The notes beneath the pieces were generated by a model. The model searched no databases, had not been told where the DNA came from, and worked only from the letters and a program-made list of their open reading frames with translations. Below, piece after piece: positions 11,731 to 23,662 of a stretch of 64,000 nucleotides of DNA (position 1 is its first letter; each line of letters opens with the position of its first letter). Both the position numbers and the translations under genes were made by a program. Origin of the DNA: Clonostachys chloroleuca (lineage: Eukaryota; Ascomycota; Sordariomycetes; Hypocreales; Bionectriaceae); contig JBANAY010000003.1 of NCBI GenBank assembly GCA_037952775.1, positions 32,736,001 to 32,800,000 on the forward strand, read 5' to 3'.

Positions 11731-12565
11731 CCTTCCGCTTCTTGCATCTGCCCGCGCGACGGCTACACCACTCTTACTGCACCAGGATCGGGAATTTTCT
11801 TCTTTGAACACAAAAAAGGACTCAGGACGTGTCGGACGAAAGCGTCGACAACACAACATGAGACCGTTGCCCGGTGGGGAAAGAAAGTGGGAGGGGCGCG
11901 GGAGCTAATAAAGGCCGCCTTTCCCAACCGTCCAGCCAGTTTCAACCTCAGCTGAAAAGAGGTGGCTGGCAATGTTCCACAGCCCACCGAGCGATGGCAT
12001 CCAGCCGCGGGCGCGTGCATCCTGGCGCCTGCTGCAAGGCAATCACCACCAGAAGGATGAGTTTAACTGGAAAACGGATTTGGCGCAAAGACGATCATTG
12101 AAAGCGACTCTTGAACTACCTACGTACCTAACCAAAACCCTTCCTCCCGCACCGCCTTATATGGTTCCATGGCGGGGGGTTGCTGAAGCGGGGACTCACA
12201 TTCCATCTAGATGCAGGCACTTTTCCCTCTCGCTGTTATGTTCATTGGTGCTTCGTTTCATCATTCTATTTAAATCCCTTTGATTTTCTTTTCGATCCCG
12301 TGCCCTCCCTGACGCTGGAAAGCAATAGATAGATTCCCGCCGCTCATCAGGGTCTCGCCCTCTCACACCACACACAGCCCCCCAAGCCAAGAGGAGGCAT
12401 GTCCCTCTGACGAACGAAAAATAGTATCACAAAACGGTATTATCAACCATCCACTTCCCGTAGCCCCTGCCCAGTTCAAAATCGTCCAGGTAAACCATCC
12501 TGGCCAAGTCTCATGATCTCCTCGCTCTTAATAGTGCAGATTCCCTATCAGATAGTTTTCTTAGC
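11731..12565. other. Intergenic region
   Basis: Promoter side of the GRF gene and 3' side of eIF3m. The open frames in this stretch are short and unsupported. Confidence 0.45.
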
Positions 12566-12635
12566 TTAGTCGTCATTGTCCGTTCGCTCCCGCTGTTGCC
12601 GTCGGCCGCCCTGGCCGCCGGTGCCGGAAGTCGCG

Positions 12636-13967
12636 CTATTCCAGCTTGCGCTCCAGCTCCTGCGCCTCGCGCTCCTTCTGGGACTTGGCGTTGGCCTGCT
12701 CCTGGCGCAGGACGGCCAGCACGTTCTGCATCGTCGACTTCCAGTGGCCCACGCGCGTCGCGAGCTCCTGGTACTGCTTCGTGCCAAAGACACGGTACGT
12801 GACCTTGTGCACGAGGAACTTGTTCCGCTGCTGCGACAGCTTGCCCTCGACCAGGCCGGCGCGGATCACGTCGATGGCCCACATCTCGACGTCCTCGACG
12901 GGGATCTGGAGGGCCTTGACAATCTTTGCGTACTCGATCTCGCGGCTGGGTGTGCCCGCAGCCAAGCTGGAGAATGTGAGCAGGCGCATCTTGCGGTGCA
13001 GCTTCTCGTGGTCGAGCTTCTGTTGGTCGACCCAGCCCTCGTGCTCCTCGTTGAAGTCATTGTAGTCCTCCAAGTCCTGCTCGGCGAAGATGTCGAGGAG
13101 CTGAGAGTAGACCGGCTGGGAGTCGCTTAGGGCCTGGACGGAAGGGATTGATCGGAGGTCTTGGAAGAGGAAGTGGGTGTTGGAGAGGAGGGCCATGCGC
13201 ACGGCGCGGAGTGATAGTCTCTGGGCATCCTCAGATGAAGCATCGTCCTTTCCATCGGCGTCGAATGTGCGCAGGGCTTTGAGGATGAACTCGTAGCTTT
13301 GCCTGTGGCAAGATGTTAGCAAAGGGACAAACGATATTGTGTGAGTGAGGGGGGCGCCCTTCACGCCCTCTTGTGGCCTCAAAAGATCAGAATTGACTCA
13401 CTCGTCCTCGCCAGCTTCCAGGGCGACGTCTGCCACCTCCTCATAGAGCTTTCTCTGGTAATCGACTGTAGTTCCCCATGCCTCCATCCACTCGGGTAGG
13501 GTGTCCAGATAATGCTTGAGGCTTTCGAATAGGTTGTGCGCCTTCAGGAACTTGAGGATCTCCATGAACACGCGGGCTCGGATCGGGTCGTTGGGCTCGA
13601 GGAGGTTGAACACAGTTGTGAGGGCATTCAGAGAGAGCCCAACGCCGTGGACGGGAGACGTGGTGACGGGCTTGGAGAAGATGTTGCATAGTGTCGGCAG
13701 GTGCTTCTTGGGCTCGGCAGATTGCAGAACGAGGTGGATCAGCAGGTTGGACGCGGCAGTGAACTCCTTCTCGGGCACGGAGAGAAGGCCAGGGGCAGCG
13801 GCGACCAGCTTGACCAGGACCTCCTCCGTGGAGCCCTTCTTGTCTCCTTCAAACAGCTGCTTGACATCCTCGACCTTCAGGTAGTCGGCCAGCTCGACAG
13901 CGAGTTCCTCGAAGGATCCATCGGCGAATAGCAGCTGGGGCTGCCCAGGGTTGGTGGCGGCGGGCAT
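12636..13967 (-). CDS. Translation initiation factor eIF3 subunit M (PCI domain)
   Basis: This is the PCI-domain eIF3m subunit, part of the eIF3 scaffold that binds the 40S ribosome. Exons: 13402-13967 and 12636-13302, with a donor GTGAGT and acceptor CCACAG; the join restores ...[18 protein letters not shown] and gives 410 residues. The N-terminus (MPAATN...[19 protein letters not shown]) matches the family start, so I prefer the ATG at 13967 over the upstream extension to 14093. The PCI core is in the second half (for example [33 protein letters not shown]). The frame stops at TAG 12636-12638 just after ...QELERKLE. An uninterrupted Gly/Arg-rich tail ending RERTDNDD follows in the +1 frame up to 12566, which looks like the usual disordered eIF3m tail; see findings. 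Confidence 0.9.
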
Positions 13968-14702
13968 CGTGATCCCGAGTCTGGTGTTTTCCGGTCGATT
14001 CGAGTCGTAGAAGTATCGGCCGTTCGGCTTGCTAGGAAGAATACACTCGTCAAGTGCTCGCTCGTCCTCCTGCTCAACAGAGTCCCAAATCAATGACTGG
14101 TTTTGCGCTACGAATAATTCGTACAGGGTCGCCTCTCGTGAAGCCCTGCAGTGGGGCGCCCCCTCCAGTCATGCCCACCCCGCTGATTTTTCTGCCACCT
14201 TGATTGTGTGGGCGCTAAGCGAGGGCGGTGACCCGGATTATCTGCATGCCGCCCTTGTTTTCGTGCTGAAACAATCATTTTTATGTGTTGGAATTAGCTA
14301 TCTCCAGATATTCATGGGCTAAATTTGACTTTTGCTGTCCCTGTACTTCCTCAATATCATGAAAATGGCCTTGGTGTTGTAGCACCTCCTTTCCCATATC
14401 CTATATATCAAAACCACAAAGATAACATCGCCTTCCGAGCGTGAGCCAAACAATCCCACACACATGAAATATGTGACCTAACAAAACGCTGTGTATCCCG
14501 ATATCCCTTGTCAGGTAAGGTAGTTGATAATGATTCAACTCAGCCCAAAAAAAAAGCCATTATTAAAAGCACCAAATTGTGATGAAGAAAAACACAATAT
14601 GCCGAAACCTCGGTCAACCAGACCTGACATGTATAGTAAAAAAAACAACTTGTGTCAACAATTAGCTCTCTTCTGCATTCACCATCCGCTCGTCTTTGCC
14701 TT
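13968..14702. other. Intergenic region
   Basis: It holds the eIF3m 5' region and the kinase 3' UTR, which is A-rich near 14540-14650. No gene was found. Confidence 0.5.
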
Positions 14703-16924
14703 CTACTTTTGCCTGGCGGGAGATTTGGCAACAACATCCTTGGCTGGATAGATGCTACCATTATCGTCTCCAAATAGTTGCTGGTCTCCCTTGCCGCCCA
14801 ACTCAGCAAATTCAGCTGGGTCCCTTTGATGGGCAGGACCAGCCTCTTTAGGGGCGTTGATGACACGGTTCTTGTTTTTGGAAAACACCTTGACAGGGTC
14901 CTGACTGCCACTGGCATCAACCTGGGTGGTGACAACGTCCACGGAGTTGAGAGTTGAGAGCAGAGTGCGCTCTCGGGCCGGGGCCCTGCGGTTGACCTCA
15001 AGCCCAGCAATGCCACCGACAAGTCCCCCAGTGCTGTCGTTGACAGCAGGCGCTTTTTGAGTTAACCAGGGATGCGCAAGGCACTGATCAATGGTGTACC
15101 TCTTCTCGGGGTCAACAACCAGCATTGAATCGATCAAGTCAACTATTGAATCATTAATCTTGAGATAACTTTGAGGGTTGGAACGATAAAACTCACGAGC
15201 TGGATCACCGACTGAATCCCAATAAGGTGAGGGGTAATCAAAGCGCCCACTTCTAATCTGCTGGGACAAGTTGTAGGGGAAATCACGGGAGAAGAGCTCA
15301 TCCGAGAAGGGGGGAATCCACAGAGGCAGATGTAGAGAACGACTCCAAGGGACCAGACATCGACGGCCTTGGTGTATCTACGTCTCCGGGAGTCTGCAAG
15401 AATCTCAGGGGCCACGTAGCTGGGAGTTCCGCACAAAGTAGTCGTAAAGGACTCTTCGCCAATGATCTTAGCAAGACCGAAATCGGCGAGTTTGGCGTGA
15501 AGATTCTTGTCTACAAGCAAGATATTCTCAGGCTTAATATCTCTGTGAACGATATTTCTTTCATGCTACAGACAGGTTAGTGACATTTTGACCAGTGGGA
15601 TAGAAATGGTGCTATTCTTACCAGGTACTTGATCCCCTTGAAAAGTTGTAGGAATAGCTTGCGAGTTTCATCTTCGCTCATCTTCTGCTTCATTACAATG
15701 TAATTGAATAGCTCGCCCTCAGATGCTAGCTCTAGAACCAGATAGACACGATCACGCTCGTTGAAAGTATCTTTCAAGCATAAAACATTGGGATGGCTGA
15801 CACCCATGAGGACGGCAATTTCCTGCTGAAGACCCTCAGTCTTGGACTTATCCTCCACTCCAGGATGCTTAGTGAAGATCTTGACGGCATATCGCTGTCC
15901 GGTTGCCTTCTCAACGCAGAGGTGGACCTCAGCAAAATGACCCTTGCCGAGCTTCTGGAGAAGTGTGTATTGTTGCAAGAAACCACTCGTCTGTCTGCTG
16001 TGAGGGTATCGGAAAATAAATCTAGCTTTGCCGTGAATCGCGATCTCGTCTTCATCCTTTAGCTCTCGCCGTTGGTTGCGGCCAATGAATTGTTCGTTGA
16101 CGAAAGTGCCATTCTGGGAAAGGTCCTCCACAATGGCAACGCTGTCTGTGCCTTGGTTCTCGGTAAAGATTAGGCAATGCCTATTCGACACAATTTGATC
16201 ATTGACAAGGATATCTATGCGATATTAGCGTCTCAATTGGGGGCGAGCGGGAGGGAAAGGGGATAGAGCTGGCTTACCGCACTCGGGGTGCCTGCCGATC
16301 AGGTAGCCGCCAGACGCATGGCCTCTGATCTTTGTGCGCTCGTAGGCCTCTTCCTCTCGTACCGGCGTGCTCTTTCCCTTCGAGTCCGATGGTTTCGCGT
16401 TCGCGTCGGCTTCAGCTGAGTCTGGCATGGGGCAGGCAGTCCGTCTCTTCAAGGGCACAGGTCTGTCCCCGTACTTGGGATCCAGGGGTACAAGATAGCC
16501 CCAAATTCCCTCCTTGGCTTCATCTTCAGTGTCATCCGCGAATGCCGGATGTTGATCGACGGGCTGTGTGTTCTGCTGCGTGTCGTGGGGAGGCGAGGAG
16601 AGCACCTGGCTGGGCTCCTCAAGGTCGTCGACTAGACGGGGGTCGGGTTCTGCTCGAGGGAAGTCGAGCAGGGCGCTGTGACTTTGCCATCGCTCTCGCC
16701 CTGGTTCGTCACGGGGGAGGGAAGATGATGCTTGTTCGTAATTGGGGTTTTGAGGATGGTTGCGTCGTCCGTGGTTCGGCGCGGCTTCTTGGTTTCCGTC
16801 TCGTCCTCGGGCAAGGAACCCTTTTCGCTTCACGTTAACAAACGATTGGCCAACCCGCCAAAGGCAAAAAGGGGCAACTTACGAGAGGGCGCTTCAGGGT
16901 ACTCTTTTCACTGGTTGGCGACAT
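14703..16924 (-). CDS. prd-4: FHA-domain checkpoint kinase, CHK2/Rad53/PRD-4 type
   Basis: This is a DNA-damage and clock-linked serine/threonine kinase of the CHK2 family. Exons: 16883-16924, 16278-16820, 15622-16214, 15197-15565 and 14703-15142. The product is about 662 residues. An FHA domain (about 170-265) has GRHPEC, SNRH and NGTFVN, the phosphothreonine-binding signature. The kinase domain (about 278-560) has a P-loop LGKGHFAEV (284-292), K307, HRD at 400-402 and DFG at 421-423, so it should be active. The frame breaks twice. In subdomain IX, after LCGFPP, the conserved FSDELFS text continues in another frame at the six-G run 15309-15314. The N-terminal region changes frame at a five-G run, either 16638-16642 or 16713-16717. 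In both exons one added base gives exactly the phase needed by the next splice junction. I therefore treat the gene as probably intact. The second exon's acceptor at 16821/16820 is less certain. Confidence 0.85.
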
Positions 16925-18428
16925 GGTCGCTGGCGTTGGCAAGGCCCGAAAGCCGGACGTCGGTGGTGGAGCTCTCAGCTGTTCACGGTGGGATCGAGGC
17001 GAGCAAGCAACGATACGTGATGAACGCTGGCGTTCTGGGTCGGCGCAACAGCTGGACAAATAGAAATGCAGTGGTGCCTACCAGACTCGGGCAAAAGAAC
17101 CTCAGCTCCAGGCCAGCAAGTCAGCGCAGAGACAGTTAGGAAATGGGCTGACGGTGGATGGGAAAGCAAAGGAAATGAGATGGGGTGCCTGGCGTCTTGC
17201 GACTGCTTTTGCACTCCCCGGATAATATGCCAGAGTGACTCGAACGCTCGGAGCGACAGCAGGCAGGCAGGCAGGCAACCAGCGCTACTGAACTACTCTA
17301 GCTCTCAGTGCTGAGCACCCCAGCCCCAGTCAGCCTTATGTACTAGAGGCGCGGGCTAACCACAGGGTACGTGACTTGCCTGCTACCATCCACTGTTGTC
17401 TCAGGTTCTGCTTGCTAAGCCGCTGCTTCGGCGCAGCCAGAGGGGCGTTAGTCAGGGACCAACAGGCAGTTCCGGCCGCTGGGGGCAGATGCAGCATGTC
17501 TCCCTCCACAGCCAGCCAACAGCAATGCCATCATTAGCATCCATCATTAGCATCTATCCCGGTTCATTTTCCTGTCATTAATGACTGCGGGCGAACGAAT
17601 TCCGGATTTCCCCCTTCCTTCTCGATCTGTGTAGAGCTAGGTTCGCGTCACGACGGCACCCAGCATCGATACCATGACGGCCTAGGACCGTGGCATCCAG
17701 CACGGAGTGATCAATCGGCGGTCATGGGTGCACATCACACCGGCGCTGAGCCCACCCGCTGCCAAGCTCAGCCAGCATCCATGCATAATGATGCCCATTG
17801 CCACTTTGGCCGGAGTCTTACAGACTCGGAGGCTCTGGCTGCATCGTCACATCTTCCGCCTGCCCCGTTCGAATGTGAATACTATTAGCCAACCGTTTCG
17901 CAAGCCACACCTAGCGCCACATCCGTCTCGCACTTGTCAGCTCGGTTTATGTTTCGCTCTGGTTCATGGGCGGTAAGGCTTAACAGTAATATGCATCGAC
18001 TCGCTGAGGACCTTTCCCATGGATACGCAGGTAGGAAGGCACCCCGGGCTTTGCCAACCTGATGACTGGTTTCTCAATACGTCTGCTGGCCTGTATCGGT
18101 CTGACCGATGATGGCATCCTCCCCGCTATCTCGATCATTATCTTTCCCGCATGGACATGTGAGAGGCGGCACGTTCTCGACGGTCACCAGCCACATCACC
18201 TGCCAAAGAGGCACAAGCACAACCAGTAACGGAACTTTGATGAGCTCACACCAATGCTCCTTCGTATTGAGAAGATTACTAGCATTAAAATTAGGATTAA
18301 AATAGTGTTGCAACTAGCCACAATTGAGCCTCATAAGACGCCCAGTTGGCTGGCTCCAGCTTAGAACAGTTGAGACACACCCTGTAGTTCTTCCCACCAT
18401 TACCCTTATTAAACCCGTCCAAATTCTC
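16925..18428. other. Intergenic region
   Basis: The kinase promoter side and the 3' side of the GPI-protein gene. Tandem GGCA repeats lie around 17262-17278. No gene was found. Confidence 0.5.
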
Positions 18429-19236
18429 CTAGAGAATCAAACCTGCGCCGACCAAACCAGCAGCAGCCAGAGCAAACCCAAGACCATGCCCTTCCCGTGG
18501 CAGTCCAGCGGTGTTCCCCGAACCCGATGTCGTCGACGCCAGCGTCGGGATGACTGGACTCCCCGTCGCCAGCAAAATGGACATCCTGGGCTCCGTTGTT
18601 TCGGCGCCTGCAGTAGACCGCGGAGACGTTGGAGAAGCCTCTAGAGACGAGGTGGAGGATACCCCGGGTGTTGATGTTTGCGCCTCTGCTGAGCTTGCGG
18701 CCGGTTCTCGCAACTCAAGGTCACCACCCTCCTGTGTTGAGATGGGCGAGGTGAGAGACTGCGCTCCGGTTGACCTAGTGGTCAAATCCTCGGCGCAAGT
18801 AACTCCTGAATCGAGCCGACACCATCGGTCCTCACGCCTGGAACGCCCATCTTTCGTTAATAGGAACTCCACCACTGGAGACGGCATATGATGGAGAGGC
18901 CCTAGATACATATGTTATGAAAAGCCCAACTTACCATGTTACCCATCCACCTCTATAGATAGCTGCCTCAAGAGCATTAGGTTCATCCGGCATGGAAGCA
19001 CCCAGCGTGATGCGGCGATCCACGTCAGGATTGCAGACCTCTGTCGCCGTCACGCTGGGATGGCATTCGAAGGACACTGTTGTCTGGCCAGACTCGATTG
19101 CGACGACCGACGCGGCCACTCCAGACAGACTCAAGGGAAACCTCACCGGCAGGGATATACTCGTTGGATCACTCGTAGAGCAGCTTTGCGCAGCAGGGGC
19201 GACCATGGCGACGGCCATCATCACCCAGTGAGACAT
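18429..19236 (-). CDS. Probable secreted GPI-anchored Ser/Thr-rich protein
   Basis: The model has two exons, 18935-19236 and 18429-18837, giving 236 residues. The intron (18838-18934) has donor GTAAGT, a branch-like CTATTAAC and acceptor TTCCAG, and the phases agree. The N-terminus MSHWVMMAVAMVAPAAQS looks like a signal peptide; an in-frame ATG at 19380 would give a longer start but hides it. The middle carries several cysteines and a Ser/Thr/Pro-rich stretch, likely O-glycosylated. The C-terminus is a small-residue site (TTSGSGN), a short spacer and a hydrophobic tail (GLGFALAAAGLVGAGLIL) ending the protein, which is the pattern of a GPI-anchor signal. It probably sits on the plasma membrane or in the cell wall. 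I do not recognise a named family. Confidence 0.65.
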
Positions 19237-20031
19237 GGTGGCAGTTCTGTAAATCGCATTTGGCTGGCTGCCAAGAACCGAATTGTCTGCGAATACCCCA
19301 TTGTTCGAGATAATAAACACTGGCAATTCTTCATTCTTATCAGCTGATGCCATGGAGAACCAAATCAAGAATCCAACCATGTATCAGTTCGCCAGGGTCT
19401 GAAGAGGGTTGCAATAGAATGTAACCTCGCTCGGCATTCCCCGCCTAGTCGAACCAGCAAATGGCATAACACACTGGAGAAGCAAGGGGCAGGCATTCAA
19501 TGGAAGAGAAGGAAGTATATATACTTGTATTCGCGGTCAATAATGTGTATTCATCCACCGACAGCTGCCGGGCCAATTGAAGCCAAGAAAAAAACACCTC
19601 CCAACATTGAGCCATTACCATTACTGAGTATCCATCAAGTTGTATACTATACAATGCTTCTTTCCAACTCCCTGCTGATGCCAATAAGGGATATAGCAAT
19701 GACGCGTCCGGTACTAGTGCCTGCTCAAGACAGCCCTGCCAATCCTAACCTATTACCGCCATAACATATACGCAATCAGGCACGACTAGAAAGTGTTTGT
19801 GCCACTTGTCAACCCGTCTTGCTCCAAGTGTCAAGACACCCCCTTAAACGCCAACTTTGAACCCAAGGTGTAGAGAAAATACCCCTGCGCGTCGCTCATC
19901 ATGTATGACCCATCTTATCATGAAGAAATCATGTCATCACTGCTTCCCGACTCGGAACTCCCGAACCGCGGAAGCCAAAAGTCGTGGTAGCACAGGCTCA
20001 TGCCCGCCAACCGTTCCCAAAATTTCCTTTC
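19237..20031. other. Intergenic region
   Basis: No gene was found here. It should contain the promoter of the GPI-type gene and the 3' UTR of the ArfGAP gene. Confidence 0.45.
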
Positions 20032-23000
20032 CTACCTCTCAGGAATCGGTGATTTAGCTAGCCTCCCGCCCGCACTCACTCTCTTTTGCAGCCGCGCTTC
20101 TCTTTCTCGTTGAAGCCTCTCATTTGCGCTTAGATTAGAAGGCAGCGAGGGCACGGAATCTGAGGCACCACCAACAACCTTGCCTCGTTTCTGGTCTACA
20201 TAAATCTGGGCATATCGACCGAGCGGGAACGCCGGCGGTGTTGAAGGTATCTCAGCCCCGTTTTGGGCAAGCATTTCTGCAACAGGGAACGGGACTACTT
20301 TGTTGTCCGAATCGGCCGTAGTGGGTGTTGGTGTTGGTGAAGGCGCAGCAGGATCTGCTGCCGCTAATGCCAGCCACATGGCATGCGTTCCTCGCATCCT
20401 ATCAACGACGTTTGGGTTCGCTCTCAGCGCCAAGGCGTACAGCACTTGCTGGATCTCGTTCTTTTTGATCGCGGCCAAAAGGGTTTCGTCCGGGGTGCCG
20501 TATCTTGAAAGGGTCGAGGAGATCGGCTCGACATAAGCTCTGTCAACATATTTGGCCGTGATGAATCGTAGTCGCTGTTCTCTCGTCGCGTGAGGTCCTG
20601 GTTTCAGAGAGGGATCAAGCTTAGCCTCCCAGACCATATTGGAGACCCTGTTTCCGACAAGAAGGAGAACCTCGACAATATCGACAGTAAAGGATTTGAT
20701 GTCCAACGTAAGGGACCGGACTTTACTAATATGCGTGCCGAGTGACCGGTGAATGCCACTGCATTCGATGCACAAAATAATGCCGAGATTGATGGATACC
20801 CATTCAACCTTGGAACCAGAGCCACAGTCCGCACACCATGTGTTGCCCTTGTCATTTTCCCTCACCATCTGCAGCAGCTTGTCTGGGTTCTCATCGTACC
20901 CCGAGCTAGCCGTTCGAACAGCTGGAGGCCGAGCGCCGACGGTTATTCTACGCACCGGCAGGCCATTGCCCGACCCGGAAGCTGAGTGGTTGTGATTGGA
21001 GTGGTGGCCGTGGCCGACAGACTGCGATTTGCCCGTTAGGATTGATCCAATATCCCTTTTGAAGGATGAATCGCCTGTTGATCTCGCAGTACTGGGCTTC
21101 TCGGGAACTCCTCGTCCCTCCATAGCGCTTTGAAGAGCATTGTTGATAGAGGAAATCCAACTGTTCATATCCTCCTCAGACGTGGCTTGGTAGACACGCT
21201 TGAAGTTTGGCGTGATAACTTCGAAGCAGAATCGCCGTTCGGCATTTCTCGCCTCTCGAACCGAGGCCATCCTGAGGTCGATTGGGTCCATGTGCAAATC
21301 CAATCTTTGCTTCCAGTTGCTGTACTCCGACAACCTTCCTTGATCTAATACGATCCAAAACCTAAAAGCAAGTTAGCCGTCTGCTAAAATCAATCCATAA
21401 GACGCTCTCAAACGGGTCCGGGTACACCTACTTGTGCCATCCCTGCTTATTTAGATTTCTGGGATCGACGTGACCGCCTGGACGATTCAAAGCCCACAGC
21501 AAGCCTTCCTTACGTTGCGCGACTGACGTCTGTGAGGCATTCGGTTCCTCGAGATCTCGGATGCCCTTGAATTTGGTACTCGGTGCAGGGCTCGGTGCTT
21601 GCGACTGGCCAAGGCTTCCAGGAGATCTCGAGAGTTCCGAGGTCGTAGACGGGACTGCGGTATTAGAACCAGCTGACGAGGCAGCTCGCAACTGAGAACC
21701 TGTACTATCAGCTCGGCCAAGATCACCATCTGAGGCGTACCCTTGAAGTGTGCCGTTAGAACTTGTCGTGGCGGGTACCGAACTGTTGATGCTGGCCTGT
21801 TCGGGCTCAAGGTAAGTGCCGTTCGTCTTCTCCAACAGGCGTCGCTTCTCCTCTCGCTCCCGTCTTTGATACTGATACTCCTTGTCTGCCTCCAAAACTT
21901 CGGACGATAGTGCCTCCAACTGTGGGAGCAACCCTTCGATCTTCTTGGCCGTTGCCATAAAAGTTTTGGTCTGGGTATCTGCATACTTCGTCAAATGAGA
22001 TAAAACCTCCTGCTCTTTGCGTCCGCCATGAAGATCCTGCATGAAGCTCGAGTAGTCGAATCGCTTGAGCTCAAAGGTCTTCCTCTTGCTCTGGTATTTT
22101 GTATCACTGTCGGCCAGTTTTTTAGCCTTGACCGAATCTTGACGCTGACCAAGATACCTGGATACGTATGCGTAGTAGTCCTTGCTCTCCTCATCAAATT
22201 CTCGTTTCTTAGCCTCGGCTTGCTTGATATCTATATGGTATAGTTTTTGCACCGGCTCAATAACGATTTTCGACATGGCTATGGTGTTTTGCCGTTCATA
22301 AGTCAGTATCTCGCGTGCAATTTTGTCGAAATAGTGCTCCAGGGCAGGCTGGACTGCATTGGCATTCGTAGATGACACTTCACGCAATGACTCAATGAAC
22401 GAAACAAAGGCCTCATTGGCTTCTGTTTGGGTAGCGTGGACCTGTTCGGCCTTCTTCAGCACCTTCTTCATCTGCGTTCGCATATTCCCAGTCTTTTGCT
22501 CTAGAGCCTTGAGTGCGGCTCGAAAAACTGGCCCATCATCGGTGACCAGGACATCGTCACCAGGTTTCGGGGTAGGGACGTCGACCTTGACAGGCATATT
22601 TGTTTGAGCCGGGTTAGGTGCTAGGGAATTTACATCATGCGTTGGAGCCATGGGCGAGACAGGTTCGTCGATTTCGGTGAGGCGGGAATCCACAGACTGA
22701 GACGAGGCGACACGGATTCTGGGAGGCGACCCCATCGTCAAGGGACCCAATGAAGAACTGACATTGCTCTGAATCGCTGCAGGACCTATCCTCCCGGTCA
22801 GTAAGTTAGAAACAAGGCAATCGGCAAATCACACATACCCGATACCCAGTACGAGAAACTGGCGAGGGCATTTAGCCGGTGCGCTCTAGAATCATACTCG
22901 ACAAACTGCTGAAGGTCAGTAGCTAGCCAAGCGCGGCAAAGAATGGGGTTCACTGATCATACACTGCAAGAGTTCCTCCAGCCTCCACCCTTATCCTCCA

Positions 23001-23662
23001 TCGCCTTTGGAGGCTTCCATTTCCATGTCCAGTCGAATGTTACTGCCGGGAGTCCACTTGTGGAATAGTCGCCAACAAGTTCCACGTTGGCGTTCTTGTG
23101 TAGGTTGGGATCGGCATGAAACTCCCGTGTGACGAGGTTCTCTACCTCGCGGGTGGTGGATGCATAGACGTAAGTGAGACCTGTGATACTTGACTCAACC
23201 GGTTGGGGCTGGGGGTCTTGAGTGGCAGTGCCAGGCGGCGACGCTTGCGGTTGGCGCATGACGAATGTGAATGTGAAGATGAGCTCGTCATCGTTGCTAA
23301 GTTTGATCAGGAAGCTTGGGACGCCAAGTGTACTCGGTTCGGGATCCTGTAGTGCAGCCTGGTCAGCGGAAGAGTCGCGGGCTGAGTTGGTAGACAAGAC
23401 GGACTTGGATGAATTCTACCGGGGCTGTATCGCCCGATACTCTGGTAGCGGAGAGTAGAGTCGCGGGGAACTCATTTGGGGATATCTGTACAGAAGATCG
23501 CTTGCGAGGGTTCGTGATGACTAGGGAAGATATGGTGACTGCGATCAGAAGTTAGCAGGTTAGCTGCAAGGCGCTATACGGCTACTGAGAGAACGCACGG
23601 CGGTTCTGGTCCTTCAAGAAAAGAGCGGCCCCATCATTGGGTCGACTGCTCACGTTCCCCAT
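20032..23662 (-). CDS. BAR-PH-ArfGAP protein (Arf GTPase-activating)
   Basis: This protein would stimulate GTP hydrolysis by Arf on curved membranes, as ACAP/ASAP-type and S. pombe Cnt/Csx2-type proteins do. Six exons: 23599-23662, 23405-23538, 22963-23346, 22839-22905, 21432-22785 and 20032-21361. All phases agree and give about 1110 residues with no frame damage. The N-terminus MGNVSSRPNDGAALFLKDQNR starts at the ATG at 23662; MGNV suggests possible N-myristoylation, which is inference. A BAR-type helical region covers about 260-490, a PH domain lies across exons 5-6 (FWIVLDQGRLSEYSNW then RRFCFEVITPN...W), and the ArfGAP zinc finger is CADC...CIEC (C844, C847, C865, C868) with the arginine finger R873 in GIHRSLG. 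An ankyrin-like segment (about 960-1000) follows. The exon 4 acceptor could also be three bases earlier, adding one Gln. Confidence 0.92.

Noticed and set aside
13968..14093. 42-residue N-terminal extension of eIF3m
   Set aside because: The extension lacks family similarity, while MPAATN at 13967 gives the usual start.
18931..19380. Longer start for the GPI-type protein at 19380
   Set aside because: The ATG at 19236 places a clean signal peptide at the N-terminus; the longer form buries it.
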